This document shows, piece by piece, positions 45,678-55,256 of a stretch of DNA of 64,000 bases. Numbering within the stretch: position 1 is the stretch's first letter; each line of letters begins with the position of its first letter. Below the pieces are notes generated by a model. It did not search any database. It was not told where the DNA came from and worked only from the letters and a program-made list of their open reading frames with translations. The position numbers were made by a program, and so were the translations under genes. The stretch comes from Photobacterium proteolyticum (GTDB lineage: Bacteria > Pseudomonadota > Gammaproteobacteria > Enterobacterales > Vibrionaceae), in assembly GCF_001939735.1 (NCBI RefSeq), contig NZ_MJIL01000043.1, positions 1-64,000 of the forward strand. Direction: 5' to 3'.

Positions 45678-47567
45678 CTATTCGCCTTTCTTAAGCATGC
45701 CTTGTTTTTTCAGGTAAACCAACAGCAGGGAAATTGCCGCTGGTGTAACGCCCGAGATCCGTGACGCCTGGCCGATGGTTTCCGGCTTGGCATCATTAAG
45801 TTTTGCAATGACCTCGTTAGACAGGCCCTTCACCACGCTGTAATCCAGCTCAAACGGTAGCTTGGTGTTTTCATGGCGCAGGGATTTTTCGACCTCGTCT
45901 TTCTGGCGATCGATATAACCCTGGTATTTCACCTGGATTTCAACTTGCTCGCTCGCCTGTGCATCATCATGAGCCGGAGCAAAAGCCTCGATGGCCGTCA
46001 GCTGCTCATAAGTCACCTCAGGACGGCGCAGAAGATCCTCACCGCTGGCCTCGCGGGCGATCGGTGTCTTGAGGATCTTGTTCAGCGCCTCGGCATGATC
46101 CGATGCCGGGTTGATCCAAATATCTTTCAGACGCTGGCGCTCCTGCGCCATGTTCTCGATCTTCTGGTTGAAACGAGCCCAGCGCTCGTCGTCGACCAGA
46201 CCAAACTCACGGCCAATTTCGGTCAAACGCAAGTCGGCATTGTCTTCGCGCAGCAGCAGACGGTATTCGGCACGGGACGTAAACATCCGGTACGGCTCTT
46301 TGGTACCCATGGTCGAGAGATCGTCGATCAGAACGCCCATATAGGCCTGATCACGACGCGGGCTCCAACCTTCTTTGTCCTGTGCCAGCAGTGCGGCATT
46401 CATACCGGCCAGCAAGCCCTGCGCGGCAGCTTCTTCATAGCCTGTTGTACCGTTGATTTGTCCGGCAAAGAACAGGCCCTGGATAAACTTGGTTTCAAAT
46501 GTCTGTTTCAAATCACGCGGATCGAAGAAATCATACTCAATCGCATAACCCGGGCGGACAATCGCCGCATTCTCGAAGCCCTTCATCGAACGGACGATTT
46601 GCATCTGGACATCAAACGGCAGGCTGGTCGAGATACCGTTCGGGTACAGCTCGTGTGTTGTCAGGCCTTCAGGCTCGATAAATATCTGGTGGCTGTTCTT
46701 GTCGGCAAACCGCATCACCTTGTCTTCAATCGACGGGCAGTAACGCGGGCCGATACCTTCAATCACACCGGAATACATCGGGCTGCGATCGAGGTTATTG
46801 CGGATCACCTCATGAGTCTGCTCGTTAGTATGGGTGATGTAGCACGGGATCTGGCGCGGATGATCCGATGCCTTGCCCATGAACGAGAACAGCGGCGTCG
46901 GGTTGTCACCGTGCTGGGCCTGTAGCTGGCTAAAATCAACGGTGCGGGCATCAATCCGTGGTGGTGTACCGGTTTTCAGGCGGTCAACACGGAACGGTAG
47001 TTCACGCAGGCGAGATGCCAGGGCGATCGACGGTGGATCCCCGGCACGGCCACCGCTGTAGTTTTCCAGCCCGATGTGGATCTTGCCGCCAAGGAAAGTG
47101 CCGACAGTCAGCACGACCGCCTTGCCGCGGAATTTCAGTCCCATTTCGGTGATCACACCGACAACACGATCGTTTTCAACGATCAGGTCATCCACGGACT
47201 GCTGGAACAACATCAGGTTCGGCTGGTTTTCCAGTTTTTCACGTACGGCAGCCTTGTACAGGGCACGGTCTGCCTGGGCACGCGTCGCTCGTACTGCCGG
47301 TCCTTTGGAGGAGTTCAGGGTTCTGAACTGGATCCCGCCCTTGTCAATTGCCTGAGCCATCAGGCCGCCGAGGGCATCAACTTCTTTAACCAGGTGTCCT
47401 TTCCCGATCCCGCCAATGGCTGGGTTGCAAGACATCTGTCCCAGCGTATCGATGTTATGCGTCAAAAGTAAGGTTTTTTGTCCCATTCGGGCTGCTGCCA
47501 ACGCGGCCTCAGTGCCGGCATGGCCGCCACCAACCACGATGACATCAAAATTTTCCTGGTAAAACAT
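45678..47567 (-). CDS. mnmG: tRNA uridine-34 5-carboxymethylaminomethyl modification enzyme MnmG
   Basis: FAD-dependent subunit of the MnmE-MnmG complex that modifies wobble uridine 34. The 629-residue protein has the N-terminal FAD loop [19 protein letters not shown] (about 13-31), the catalytic-cysteine region [16 protein letters not shown], and the C-terminal helical GidA-associated domain. It is transcribed away from oriC; its start is immediately next to the origin. Confidence 0.98.
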   Translation of the reverse strand: MFYQENFDVIVVGGGHAGTEAALAAARMGQKTLLLTHNIDTLGQMSCNPAIGGIGKGHLVKEVDALGGLMAQAIDKGGIQFRTLNSSKGPAVRATRAQADRALYKAAVREKLENQPNLMLFQQSVDDLIVENDRVVGVITEMGLKFRGKAVVLTVGTFLGGKIHIGLENYSGGRAGDPPSIALASRLRELPFRVDRLKTGTPPRIDARTVDFSQLQAQHGDNPTPLFSFMGKASDHPRQIPCYITHTNEQTHEVIRNNLDRSPMYSGVIEGIGPRYCPSIEDKVMRFADKNSHQIFIEPEGLTTHELYPNGISTSLPFDVQMQIVRSMKGFENAAIVRPGYAIEYDFFDPRDLKQTFETKFIQGLFFAGQINGTTGYEEAAAQGLLAGMNAALLAQDKEGWSPRRDQAYMGVLIDDLSTMGTKEPYRMFTSRAEYRLLLREDNADLRLTEIGREFGLVDDERWARFNQKIENMAQERQRLKDIWINPASDHAEALNKILKTPIAREASGEDLLRRPEVTYEQLTAIEAFAPAHDDAQASEQVEIQVKYQGYIDRQKDEVEKSLRHENTKLPFELDYSVVKGLSNEVIAKLNDAKPETIGQASRISGVTPAAISLLLVYLKKQGMLKKGE

Positions 47568-47599
47568 GAAACTACCTCAGGTATTCGAAATTGCCAGTA

Positions 47600-48003
47600 C
47601 GTATCTGCGAGCAAAGGTGGATCATTCTATCCTTTTTCCGAGGAAGAGAGAATCTTTAGTGAAGATCATTTGATCAAGAAGAAAGGCTTCTTTAAATATA
47701 TATAAGATCTTTTAAAGAGATCTTCTGTTAGATCTATTATATAGATCCCCCGATCATGTGGATAACCGAGAAATGATCCTAATGATCATGATGTTAGGGA
47801 GGATCATTTGCTGTGGAGCAGCTTGGATCTCTACAAGGATTAGCTGGGATCAAAATAGCCACTTATCAACAGCCCGGTGAGGGGTATAAACTTATTCAAT
47901 GGATAACTATGGGTTGATCACCGTTTAGATCTATAGTTATCCACAGAAAAAAGTTTAAAAAAGGCGAAAATATTGAGTAATTATCGCCGGAATTTTATTC
48001 ACA
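47600..48003. other. Chromosome I replication origin (oriC)
   Basis: Lies between mnmG and mioC, as in E. coli and Vibrio. Three adjacent AT-rich 13-mers begin AGATCT (47705-47717, 47718-47730, 47730-47742). A perfect reverse DnaA box TGTGGATAA (R1 position) follows at 47757-47765. Perfect forward boxes are TTATCCACA at 47937-47945 (R4) and TTATTCACA at 47995-48003; a one-mismatch box TTATCAACA is at 47863-47871, and a weaker R3-like GGATAACTA is near 47901. Fifteen GATC sites fall within 47620-47933, fit for Dam methylation and SeqA. I could not place an IHF site with confidence. Confidence 0.97.
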
Positions 48004-48441
48004 GAGGGTGTTTTTCCAGGTTTCCAGCCACAGTTCGGCAGGATCTTCAGGGACGGGATCCTGGGAAACATCGATATCTAGCCGCTCTCCGAGACGGGTT
48101 GCCCCAAGCGATGCGAGCTGTTGATCGAGATTTTTGGCCGCGGCGCAGAAAGTGTCATAGCTGCTGTCGCCAAGCCCGACGATCCCATACTGCAATGTCG
48201 ACAAATCGGGTTTCTGGCTGGTGAGCTGCTCGATAAACGGCTGGATGTTGTCCGGATACTCACCGGCACCATGGGTCGAGCAGACGAGTAGCCAGATATG
48301 GTCGGTGGAAAGCTGTTCGAGGTCGGCTTGATTGATGATTTCTGTGCTGTGGCCGTGTTGTTCCAGCAATTCGCTGAGGTGGTCGGCAACATATTCAGCA
48401 CCGCCGAGGGTACTGCCGGTGATCAAGGTGATATAGCGCAT
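47995..48441 (-). CDS. mioC: FMN-binding protein MioC (flavodoxin-like)
   Basis: A 148-residue flavodoxin fold with the FMN phosphate loop ITGSTLGGAEYVAD (about 7-20) and STHGAGEYPDN. It is transcribed toward oriC, the orientation in which E. coli mioC transcription influences initiation. Its last codons overlap a perfect DnaA box. Its biochemical role is uncertain. Confidence 0.95.
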   Translation of the reverse strand: MRYITLITGSTLGGAEYVADHLSELLEQHGHSTEIINQADLEQLSTDHIWLLVCSTHGAGEYPDNIQPFIEQLTSQKPDLSTLQYGIVGLGDSSYDTFCAAAKNLDQQLASLGATRLGERLDIDVSQDPVPEDPAELWLETWKNTLCE

Positions 48442-48460
48442 GGTCTCTCTGTCCGTTTAG

Positions 48461-48560
48461 ATATTCACAACAAATCTATACACAGCATTGTACTGCTTCA
48501 GAACAGGGAGGAAAGCATGATCTTACTGGAGAGGGGATCTTTATAGAAGGGTTATGCACA
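48461..48560. promoter_or_regulatory. DnaA-box cluster upstream of mioC
   Basis: Three boxes upstream of the mioC start: ATATTCACA (48461-48469, one mismatch), CTATACACA (48476-48484, one mismatch) and TTATGCACA (48552-48560, perfect to TTATNCACA). E. coli mioC is also DnaA-controlled through boxes in its promoter. That they regulate mioC here is inferred. Confidence 0.7.
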
Positions 48561-48614
48561 GCCTGTCCCGGGGATCCGGAACAGGCTACGGGTGTGATTG
48601 CTTTGTGGGATCTG

Positions 48615-49982
48615 CTATTTACCGATACAGAACGAGGTAAAGATCCGGCCGAGAAGATCGTCAGAGGTGAATTCGCCGGTGATCTCACTCAGGTGCTGCT
48701 GGGCGAGGCGCAGCTCCTCGGCCAGTATTTCTCCGGCCATGAAGCCTTCCAGCTGGTCTTTGCCGGTCTCAAGGTGTTCTGCCGCGCGTTCCAGGGCCTC
48801 CAGGTGGCGACGCCGGGCCATGAAGCCGCCTTCGGTGGTACCGGCATAGCCCATACATTCCTTCAGGTGCTCGCGCAGGCTGTCGACCCCGGCGCCGGTA
48901 CGTGCTGAAAGGCGGATCAGGGTCGGGTTGTTGACATGGCAGATCCCGGCTTCTTCGTTGGTCAGCTCGACTTTGTTGCGGATAACCGTCAGGCCCATGC
49001 TGTCTGGCAGACGTTCGATGAAGTCCGGCCAAATTTCTTTGGGATCGGTGGCATCGGTGGTGGTACCGTCAACCATGAACAGCACGCGGTCGGCCTGCTG
49101 GATCTCCTCCCACGCACGCTCGATTCCGATACGCTCGACTTCGTCGGTTGCTTCGCGCAAGCCGGCGGTATCAATGATATGCAGTGGCATGCCATCAATA
49201 TGGATATGCTCGCGCAGTACGTCACGGGTGGTGCCGGCGATATCGGTGACAATGGCTGAATCCTTGCCGGACAGGGCATTGAGCAGGCTGGACTTGCCGG
49301 CGTTAGGGCGACCGGCGATAACCACCTTCATCCCTTCGCGCATGATCGCTCCCTGATTGGCTTCGCGGCGCACGGCATCGAGGCGTTCGATGATACCGTT
49401 GAGATCGCCGCTGACCTTGCCGTCAGACAGGAAGTCGATTTCTTCTTCCGGAAAGTCGATAGCGGCCTCGACATAGATCCTCAGGTGGATGAGGGCCTCC
49501 ACCAGCTCGTTGACACGGCCCGAGAAGGCGCCCTGGAGCGACTGGAAGGCACTTTTGGCGGCTTCCTCCGAGCTGGCGTCAATCAGGTCGGCAATCGCCT
49601 CTGCCTGTGCCAGGTCGAGCTTGTCGTTCATAAAAGCCCGTTCGGAAAATTCCCCCGGACGGGCCGGGCGGATGCCGTCAATTTTCAGGATACGCTTGAT
49701 CATCATATCCATCAGTACCGGGCCGCCGTGGCCCTGTAGCTCCAGCACATCCTCACCGGTAAAGGAGTTCGGTCCCTTGAAGAATAAAGCGATGCCCTGA
49801 TCCAGTGCGTTACCGTCTTCGTTTTTGAACGGTAGGTATTCGGCATAACGGGTTTTGAGTTCACGGCCGGCTACCGCGAGTGCGACCTCGTTGGCTTTTG
49901 GGCCCGAGACGCGAATAATGCCGACGCCGCCACGGCCCGGAGGGGTAGCTTGCGCAACAATGGTATCAGTATGTTCGATCAT
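48615..49982 (-). CDS. mnmE: tRNA modification GTPase MnmE
   Basis: Partner of MnmG in wobble U34 modification. The 455-residue protein has an N-terminal tetrahydrofolate-binding domain (about 1-118) and a G domain with [12 protein letters not shown] (G1), DIAGTTRD (G2/G3 region) and a NKVEL box (G4). The C-terminal helix ends in the required CIGK motif. It lies downstream of yidC as in other gammaproteobacteria. Confidence 0.98.
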   Translation of the reverse strand: MIEHTDTIVAQATPPGRGGVGIIRVSGPKANEVALAVAGRELKTRYAEYLPFKNEDGNALDQGIALFFKGPNSFTGEDVLELQGHGGPVLMDMMIKRILKIDGIRPARPGEFSERAFMNDKLDLAQAEAIADLIDASSEEAAKSAFQSLQGAFSGRVNELVEALIHLRIYVEAAIDFPEEEIDFLSDGKVSGDLNGIIERLDAVRREANQGAIMREGMKVVIAGRPNAGKSSLLNALSGKDSAIVTDIAGTTRDVLREHIHIDGMPLHIIDTAGLREATDEVERIGIERAWEEIQQADRVLFMVDGTTTDATDPKEIWPDFIERLPDSMGLTVIRNKVELTNEEAGICHVNNPTLIRLSARTGAGVDSLREHLKECMGYAGTTEGGFMARRRHLEALERAAEHLETGKDQLEGFMAGEILAEELRLAQQHLSEITGEFTSDDLLGRIFTSFCIGK

Positions 49983-50105
49983 AATTTTGGCTTTGCTTTG
50001 TAAATTCGCTGCAATTGTAAACAGAGTCGGTGGGAAAACCTAGTAATAGCTTAGATGGTTGGCTGCGAGGCAGGTTTGCTTCGCTGCGACACCGTGGCAT
50101 AACGT

Positions 50106-50130
50106 AAAAAGGCGGCCATTGGCCGCCTTT
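50106..50130 (-). terminator. Hairpin terminator after yidC
   Basis: Perfect 10-bp stem AAAGGCGGCC/GGCCGCCTTT with an ATT loop; on the minus strand the exit reads TTTTTACG. It lies between yidC and mnmE. Confidence 0.8.
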
Positions 50131-50150
50131 GGGGAGTTCATGGGGTTACA

Positions 50151-51767
50151 TTACTTCGAATGCAGCCCTTTCTTCTCGAGTGAACGGTAGATCAGCGTTT
50201 GCTGGATCAGGGTCACGACGTTAGATACCAGCCAGTAAAGGACCAGACCTGACGGGAAGAACAGGAAGAAGAAGGTAAACATCACCGGCATGAAGGTCAT
50301 GATCTTCTGCTGCATCGGATCGGTCACCGTCGTCGGGCTCATTTTCTGGATCATGAACATCGACACACCCATCAGGATCGGCAGGATGTAGTACGGGTCC
50401 TGTGCTGACAGGTCGTGAATCCAGCCAAAGAAAGGAGAATGACGCAGTTCGACAGATTCCATCAGTGACCAGTACAGGGCAATGAAGATAGGCATCTGTA
50501 GCAAGATTGGCAGACAGCCACCCAGCGGGTTCACTTTCTCTTTCTTGTACAGTTCCATCATTTCCTGGCTCATACGCTGGCGATCGTCGCCCAGACGCTC
50601 GCGCATTGCCTGCAGTTTAGGCTGCAGCATACGCATTTTGGCCATCGAGGTGTATTGAGCCTTGGTCAGCGGGTACATTGCACCACGGACAATAAAGGTC
50701 AGCATCATGATCGCCACACCCCAGTTCACAACGATGCCCTGGATGAACGACAATAGCATGTGAAGCGGGCTGGCGATAAACCATAGCCAGCCGTAGTCGA
50801 CGGTCAGGTTCAGGTTAGGCGCGGTGGCTTCCATCTGATCCTGCAGTTTAGGACCGACCCACAGGGTGGCAGTTAGTGTCTGCTCGCTACCTGCAGGAAC
50901 CGTGGTGGCAGGCATACGCACACCGATGTAACCCTGGCCGTTGCCGGTACGGGTGTACAGGTTGGTGGCTTCGTCGGTACGCGGGATCCACGCCGAGACG
51001 AAGTAGTGCTGCATCATTGCCGCCCAGCCCTGGTTGGCGATAGTCAGGTTCAGGTTCTTGTCCTGCATATCTTCAAAGCTGTACTTCTTGTATTTGGTAT
51101 CGTCAGCCGAGTAAGCACCACCGCGGTAGGTCGGCATGGTCAGGCTGCCGCCGTCATCCATCAGGTTCTGCTTCAGCTGGGCATACATCTGAACGCTTGC
51201 CGGTGCTGCTGACTGGTTGTTGATGCTGTATTCAACATCAACGGCGTAGCTGCCGCGCTTAAGTACGAAAGTCTTAGTGTACTGGATGCCGTCTTTTTCA
51301 TACGTCATTGGTACGCGCAGCTCATCCTGGCCGTCGGCAAGGGTAAAGCTGTCGGCATCAACCACTAGCTGGGCACGGCCGGCGGTGGTATCGATACCGT
51401 TGGCACCGATAAGGCCTGACTGTGCTGTATAGCTGTGGCCCTGCTCGTTTTTCAGAAGAACAAACGGGTCTTCTGAATTGAGTTCGTTGTCGTAAGCCAG
51501 CAATTGGGCTTCGATCACATCGCCACCAAGCGTATCGACAGTAAGCGCCAGTACATCTGTATTGATGGTGATTAGATTGTCGGATGTGCTTTGTTCAGTG
51601 ATCGGCTGGCCGTCAGCTGAATGTGAAGGAACATCACCACTTGTGTTGACTTGTTGCGCTACACCCTGTCCTTGTGGTTGAGGGGCGTTGTCCATGTTCC
51701 ACTGCTGATACAGCAGGAACGAGACGAACAGTAGGGCAATTAACAGAATATTGCGTTGGGAATCCAT
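50151..51767 (-). CDS. yidC: Membrane protein insertase YidC
   Basis: Inserts and folds inner-membrane proteins, alone or with SecYEG. The 538-residue protein starts with a membrane anchor ([18 protein letters not shown]). It has a large periplasmic beta-domain (about 60-320) and the conserved 60KD_IMP core of five membrane helices, including [16 protein letters not shown] and [20 protein letters not shown] (in parts). It follows yidD closely. Confidence 0.98.
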   Translation of the reverse strand: MDSQRNILLIALLFVSFLLYQQWNMDNAPQPQGQGVAQQVNTSGDVPSHSADGQPITEQSTSDNLITINTDVLALTVDTLGGDVIEAQLLAYDNELNSEDPFVLLKNEQGHSYTAQSGLIGANGIDTTAGRAQLVVDADSFTLADGQDELRVPMTYEKDGIQYTKTFVLKRGSYAVDVEYSINNQSAAPASVQMYAQLKQNLMDDGGSLTMPTYRGGAYSADDTKYKKYSFEDMQDKNLNLTIANQGWAAMMQHYFVSAWIPRTDEATNLYTRTGNGQGYIGVRMPATTVPAGSEQTLTATLWVGPKLQDQMEATAPNLNLTVDYGWLWFIASPLHMLLSFIQGIVVNWGVAIMMLTFIVRGAMYPLTKAQYTSMAKMRMLQPKLQAMRERLGDDRQRMSQEMMELYKKEKVNPLGGCLPILLQMPIFIALYWSLMESVELRHSPFFGWIHDLSAQDPYYILPILMGVSMFMIQKMSPTTVTDPMQQKIMTFMPVMFTFFFLFFPSGLVLYWLVSNVVTLIQQTLIYRSLEKKGLHSK

Positions 51768-51769
51768 CG

Positions 51770-52027
51770 TTACTTATCTCTGTCGTTATGCTTGGTTGGC
51801 GGAACGGGGTCATAACCACCGTCGGTTAAAGGATGACATCTTAATAGACGTTTCGCTGCGAACCAACAACCTTTTATCGCTCCATGCGCTTTTATTGCTT
51901 CAATTGCGTATTGGGAACATGTTGGGGTATAGCGACAGCGTGGTCCAATAAGCGGACTTATTGCCAGTTGGTAAAAGCGGACTAGTCCAACGACTAGCCA
52001 CGCGAAGGGCGAGACAGGCGATGCCAT
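51770..52027 (-). CDS. yidD: Membrane protein insertion efficiency factor YidD
   Basis: An 85-residue amphipathic protein with the family motif [18 protein letters not shown] and [13 protein letters not shown]. It assists YidC-dependent insertion. Its start overlaps the end of rnpA by 34 bp in another frame, the compact arrangement typical of this cluster. It ends 2 bp before the yidC start. Confidence 0.96.
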   Translation of the reverse strand: MASPVSPFAWLVVGLVRFYQLAISPLIGPRCRYTPTCSQYAIEAIKAHGAIKGCWFAAKRLLRCHPLTDGGYDPVPPTKHNDRDK

Positions 52028-52350
52028 AGTTTATCTAGCAATTTAAAGAGCTCTTCGTTGCTCAGCTCACTGGCGCTTTTCCTGGCGATAACGACAAAAT
52101 CTTTGGCTGGCAGATCGGCTTGCTTGAGGCGGAAGCTTTCACGCACGATGCGCTTGAACTTATTTCTGCCAACAGCAGTTTTGATCTGTTTTTTGGGAAC
52201 AGCCAAGCCGAGACGGGGATGATTAAGGTCGTTGTTACGGGCAAGAATAGTTAAGTGGGGAGAGCCAGCACGGTGAGCTTGCTGGAAGACTTTTTTATAA
52301 TGTTCGGGAGTTAACAAACGTAACTCCCGAGCGAAAGCGAGCTTATTCAA
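51994..52350 (-). CDS. rnpA: Ribonuclease P protein component
   Basis: Basic protein subunit of RNase P, which matures tRNA 5' ends. The product of about 118 residues shows [20 protein letters not shown], the RNA-binding [12 protein letters not shown] motif and [14 protein letters not shown] choose the TTG at 52350 ([13 protein letters not shown]) because it gives the family N-terminal length; a TTG at 52359 is an alternative. No clear Shine-Dalgarno is seen, so coupling to rpmH, 12 bp upstream, is likely. Confidence 0.93.
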   Translation of the reverse strand: MNKLAFARELRLLTPEHYKKVFQQAHRAGSPHLTILARNNDLNHPRLGLAVPKKQIKTAVGRNKFKRIVRESFRLKQADLPAKDFVVIARKSASELSNEELFKLLDKLWHRLSRPSRG

Positions 52351-52362
52351 AATAATCAAAGA

Positions 52363-52497
52363 TTACTTAGAAAGACGCTTACGGCCTTTAGCGCGACGTG
52401 CGTTGATTACAGCGCGACCGTTCTTAGTAGCCATGCGTGCACGGAAACCGTGGCTACGCTTGCGCTTTAGAACTGAAGGTTGAAAAGTGCGTTTCAT
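52363..52497 (-). CDS. rpmH: 50S ribosomal protein L34
   Basis: A 44-residue, very basic protein reading [20 protein letters not shown] and continuing to GRKRLSK. It is a complete and near-invariant L34. It is the first gene of the rpmH-rnpA-yidD-yidC-mnmE cluster and has a strong upstream promoter. Confidence 0.98.
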   Translation of the reverse strand: MKRTFQPSVLKRKRSHGFRARMATKNGRAVINARRAKGRKRLSK

Positions 52498-52586
52498 GGT
52501 TTTACCTTAAATTAACTGATCAGTTTTTAAGTTTGTTACTGAGTTTCCGACTGCGAACAACCGGTACCTCTAAACAAAGAGGCGGA

Positions 52587-52615
52587 ATTGTAATCACTGA
52601 CCTCTAAATAGTCAA
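52587..52615 (-). promoter_or_regulatory. rpmH promoter
   Basis: On the minus strand TTGACT (52610-52615) and TACAAT (52587-52592) are separated by exactly 17 bp, about 90 bp upstream of rpmH. It should drive the rpmH-rnpA-yidD cluster. Confidence 0.85.
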
Positions 52616-52648
52616 TAATTATACCCGTTGTTAGCAACGGGCGCTGAA

Positions 52649-53419
52649 TTATACTTCTTGTGTCGCTGAGTGCAAGGATCCTTCGCGGATCCCAACCTTA
52701 TTCAGGAACTTTTGTAGCCGAGGATCCTGCGGGTTGGTGAAGATCTGCTCTGGCGGTCCTTGCTCGACGAATTCACCGTCGGCCATAAAGATCACCCTAT
52801 CAGCGACTTCGCGGGCAAATTGCATCTCGTGAGTGACCACCAGCATGGTCTGGTGGCGGGTCGCCAGTTTCTGCATCAAGGTCAGTACTTCGCCGACCCA
52901 TTCCGGGTCCAGCGCCGATGTCGGCTCGTCAAACAGCAGCAAATCGGCCTCCAGGGCCATAGCTCGACCGATACCGACCCGTTGCTGCTGGCCGCCGGAC
53001 AGGGCGGCGGGATAGTGCTCTCCCTTGTCACCGAGGCCAATATCATCAAGGATTTGCTGCGCGCGCTGAAAGGCGTCGTCTTTTTTCCAGCCTTTTACCG
53101 TGATCAACCCTTCGGCGATGTTCTGCTTCGCCGTCAGGTGCGCAAACAAGGCATAGTTCTGAAACACAAACCCGGTTTTGCGGCGCAGGGCGATGATGTC
53201 GCTCTTGGCGGCCTGCTGGCTGTCAATGGTGACATCCCCGATAGTAATGTGGCCGCGGTTGGCTGTTTCAAGGAAGTTGATACAGCGTAGCAGGGTGGAC
53301 TTCCCCGTACCCGAGGGACCGATAACCACGACGATTTCGCCTTTCTCTATGGTCAGGTCAATGCCGGAAAAGATGGTGGCGTCGCCAAAGCGCTTGGCGA
53401 GATTGTTTAGCTTGATCAT
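52649..53419 (-). CDS. Polar amino-acid ABC transporter ATP-binding protein
   Basis: A 256-residue ABC ATPase of the polar amino-acid type. Walker A GPSGTGKST (about 33-41), signature LSGGQQQR (about 141-148), Walker B LLLFDEPTSALDP and the switch histidine in VVTHEMQFA are intact. Its start overlaps the permease stop by 4 bp. With the permease and binding protein it forms an importer; similarity of the binding protein suggests cystine or a related amino acid. Confidence 0.93.
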   Translation of the reverse strand: MIKLNNLAKRFGDATIFSGIDLTIEKGEIVVVIGPSGTGKSTLLRCINFLETANRGHITIGDVTIDSQQAAKSDIIALRRKTGFVFQNYALFAHLTAKQNIAEGLITVKGWKKDDAFQRAQQILDDIGLGDKGEHYPAALSGGQQQRVGIGRAMALEADLLLFDEPTSALDPEWVGEVLTLMQKLATRHQTMLVVTHEMQFAREVADRVIFMADGEFVEQGPPEQIFTNPQDPRLQKFLNKVGIREGSLHSATQEV

Positions 53420-54087
53420 CGTGTGTATGCCTTGTTGAGTTTTGCTTCTGCCCAGTTCTGGATCCGGGTCAGTACCAGTACCATCCCCCAGTAAATGAGG
53501 GCAACGGCCAGAAAAGCCTCGAAGAACTTGAAGCTCGAGGAGGCTTCCATCTGGGCCTTGGCCATAATTTCCGCCACACCCAGTGTAAAGGCCAGTGACG
53601 TTGATTTGATCATGTCGATGAAGTAGTTCATTAGCGAGGGTAGGGCGACCCGGGTTGCCTGCGGCAGAATGATCCGTCTCATGGCCTGCAGGCCGGTCAT
53701 CCCGATCGACAGGCTTGCCTCCATCTGGCTGCGGTCAATCCCGATGATGGCAGCACGGATACTTTCCGCCTTGTACGCGGCAAAATGCAGGCTAAGGCCG
53801 ATGACCGCGGCGCTGAAGGCGTCGAGGCCGACAAAAACTGGAAACACCTGCGGTAGGCCGTAGTAGAGCAAAAAAAGCTGAACCAGCAGCGGGGTACCGC
53901 GAAAGAAGCTGATGTAGAGCTGGCTGAGCTGATCCAGTACCGGCAGCTTGTATACTCTGACCAGCGCCAGCGTCACAGCAATGACCAAGGCAAAAAGCAA
54001 ACCCCAGACAGCCATATTCAATGTCGTACCCAGGTACTTCAGGAGAATAGGCAGCAGCGATAACATGTAGTCAAAATCAAAGCCCAT
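53416..54087 (-). CDS. Polar amino-acid ABC transporter permease
   Basis: A 223-residue HisM/TcyL-type inner-membrane permease with about five membrane helices. It carries the EAA loop near residue 140-165 (ASLSIGMTGLQAMRRIILPQA in part), and starts with an early Y-L-G-T-T-L motif. The same family makes homodimers in cystine and arginine importers. It lies between the binding-protein gene, past a hairpin, and the ATPase gene. Confidence 0.92.
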   Translation of the reverse strand: MGFDFDYMLSLLPILLKYLGTTLNMAVWGLLFALVIAVTLALVRVYKLPVLDQLSQLYISFFRGTPLLVQLFLLYYGLPQVFPVFVGLDAFSAAVIGLSLHFAAYKAESIRAAIIGIDRSQMEASLSIGMTGLQAMRRIILPQATRVALPSLMNYFIDMIKSTSLAFTLGVAEIMAKAQMEASSSFKFFEAFLAVALIYWGMVLVLTRIQNWAEAKLNKAYTR

Positions 54088-54125
54088 GTGGATAAGAGTT
54101 CCGTTATTGAGGGATGAATAAGCGA

Positions 54126-54148
54126 CAAAGACCCACCTTGCGGTGAGC
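54126..54148 (-). terminator. Attenuating hairpin between binding-protein and permease genes
   Basis: On the minus strand CTCACC-GCAA-GGTGGG forms a 6-bp stem, followed by TCTTTG. The weak T-run suggests partial termination or mRNA stabilisation, favouring the binding protein over the membrane parts. Confidence 0.5.
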
Positions 54149-54191
54149 CTTTAAGTATATGGATATTTAGAGGGAAACGCCGTCAGCGATA

Positions 54192-54947
54192 TTACTGGGT
54201 GATATCGGCATCAAACCATTTCACTGAAATTTCTGCCAGGGTACCGTCTTCTCGCATGCTCTTGAGGGCCTTGTTCACTTCACCACGTAGCTTTTCGCCT
54301 TTTTCGCCCTTGATGAACGGCCAGGCATTCTCGATACGCTCGAACGGTTCGCCGGCCAGCTGCAGCGGCAGGTTGGCTTTTTTGATCAGCTCGACGGATG
54401 ACAGGCGGTCCATTACAAAGGCATCGGTACGGCCGAGGGCAACATCGTGCTCGATGCCGGTATCGTAAGTTTTGATATTGATCTTGCCGTCTTTGTCCAG
54501 CTCGCGCAGCAGCTGCTCGTAGTTAGAGCCCAGGTTGACCCCGACGGTCTTGCCGTTGAGATCATCGGTACTCTTGATGCTGTCATTTCCCTTGCGGACG
54601 ACCAGCTGGGCACCATCGACCACATACGGATCGGCAAACAGATACTTGGCCTTGCGCTCGTCGGTCATGGTGATTTGGTTGGAGATAGTATCGATACGGC
54701 CGGTTTCCAGCAGACCGAACAGACCCGAGAAGCTGGCGGTCACAAATTCGACGTTATAGTCATTGCGTTTACCAATTTCGTTCCACAGGTCGACTTCAAA
54801 GCCCTGAAGCTGATCTTGTTTTACAAAGGTAAACGGGAAGTAGCGTCCTGACATGCCGACTTTCACGTCTGTGGCGGCCATGGCAGCCTGGCTTGCTGTC
54901 AAAGTCAGTGCGACAGCTGTGAATGTTGTTTTTATCCAGCTTTTCAT
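54192..54947 (-). CDS. Amino-acid ABC transporter substrate-binding protein (possibly cystine)
   Basis: A 251-residue periplasmic SBP_bac_3 protein. The signal peptide covers residues 1-24 (TAVALTLTASQAAMA). The mature part shows GRYFPFTF, GFEVDLWNEIGKR, SGLFGLLETGRIDTISNQI and the GKTVGVNLGSNYEQ block. These resemble cystine-binding proteins of the TcyA/TcyJ type, but the ligand cannot be fixed from sequence alone. First gene of the importer operon, divergent from dnaA. Confidence 0.9.
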   Translation of the reverse strand: MKSWIKTTFTAVALTLTASQAAMAATDVKVGMSGRYFPFTFVKQDQLQGFEVDLWNEIGKRNDYNVEFVTASFSGLFGLLETGRIDTISNQITMTDERKAKYLFADPYVVDGAQLVVRKGNDSIKSTDDLNGKTVGVNLGSNYEQLLRELDKDGKINIKTYDTGIEHDVALGRTDAFVMDRLSSVELIKKANLPLQLAGEPFERIENAWPFIKGEKGEKLRGEVNKALKSMREDGTLAEISVKWFDADITQ

Positions 54948-55256
54948 CCTGTTTACTCCTCAGATGGCTGTGATGATGCTCTGTTTTTCACATCCTATAT
55001 GCTGATATCTGCTTTTTTTAAATAACTTGGAGTTATTTCAAATAACCAATTGTTCGTAGGTAGCGGTTACATGCTGTTAATAGCTTTGTGGGTAAGGGCT
55101 GGTAAAATTGTGCTGATCTTAGGTTTTATTGTGCGATCTATGTGAATAAGTCTGATCTTATTCACCGGATCTGCGATCTCTTTGCTGGCGATCCTGAGCC
55201 AGCAGGTATAAAATTGCATCCCTTTTCGTGTTTTGTTATTCAGTGTGGAGTCGAGC
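54948..55256. other. Divergent region between the ABC importer and dnaA
   Basis: About 310 bp with no gene. The left half is AT-rich and should hold the importer promoter. The right half (55087-55195) holds DnaA-box and GATC signals described separately. Confidence 0.6.
55087..55195 (+). promoter_or_regulatory. dnaA control region: DnaA boxes and GATC cluster
   Basis: TGTGAATAA (55141-55149), a perfect TTATNCACA box on the other strand, faces TTATTCACC (55158-55166, one mismatch). Their cores form the perfect inverted repeat GTGAATAAG-tctgat-CTTATTCAC (55142-55165). A further box-like TGTGGGTAA is at 55087-55095. Six GATC sites lie between about 55114 and 55195. This suggests DnaA autoregulation and SeqA control, as known for E. 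coli dnaA. Confidence 0.75.

Noticed and set aside
45873..46925. Open frame of 350 codons antisense to mnmG
   Set aside because: mnmG is fully conserved on the other strand; the antisense frame has no recognisable domain and is a by-product of codon bias.
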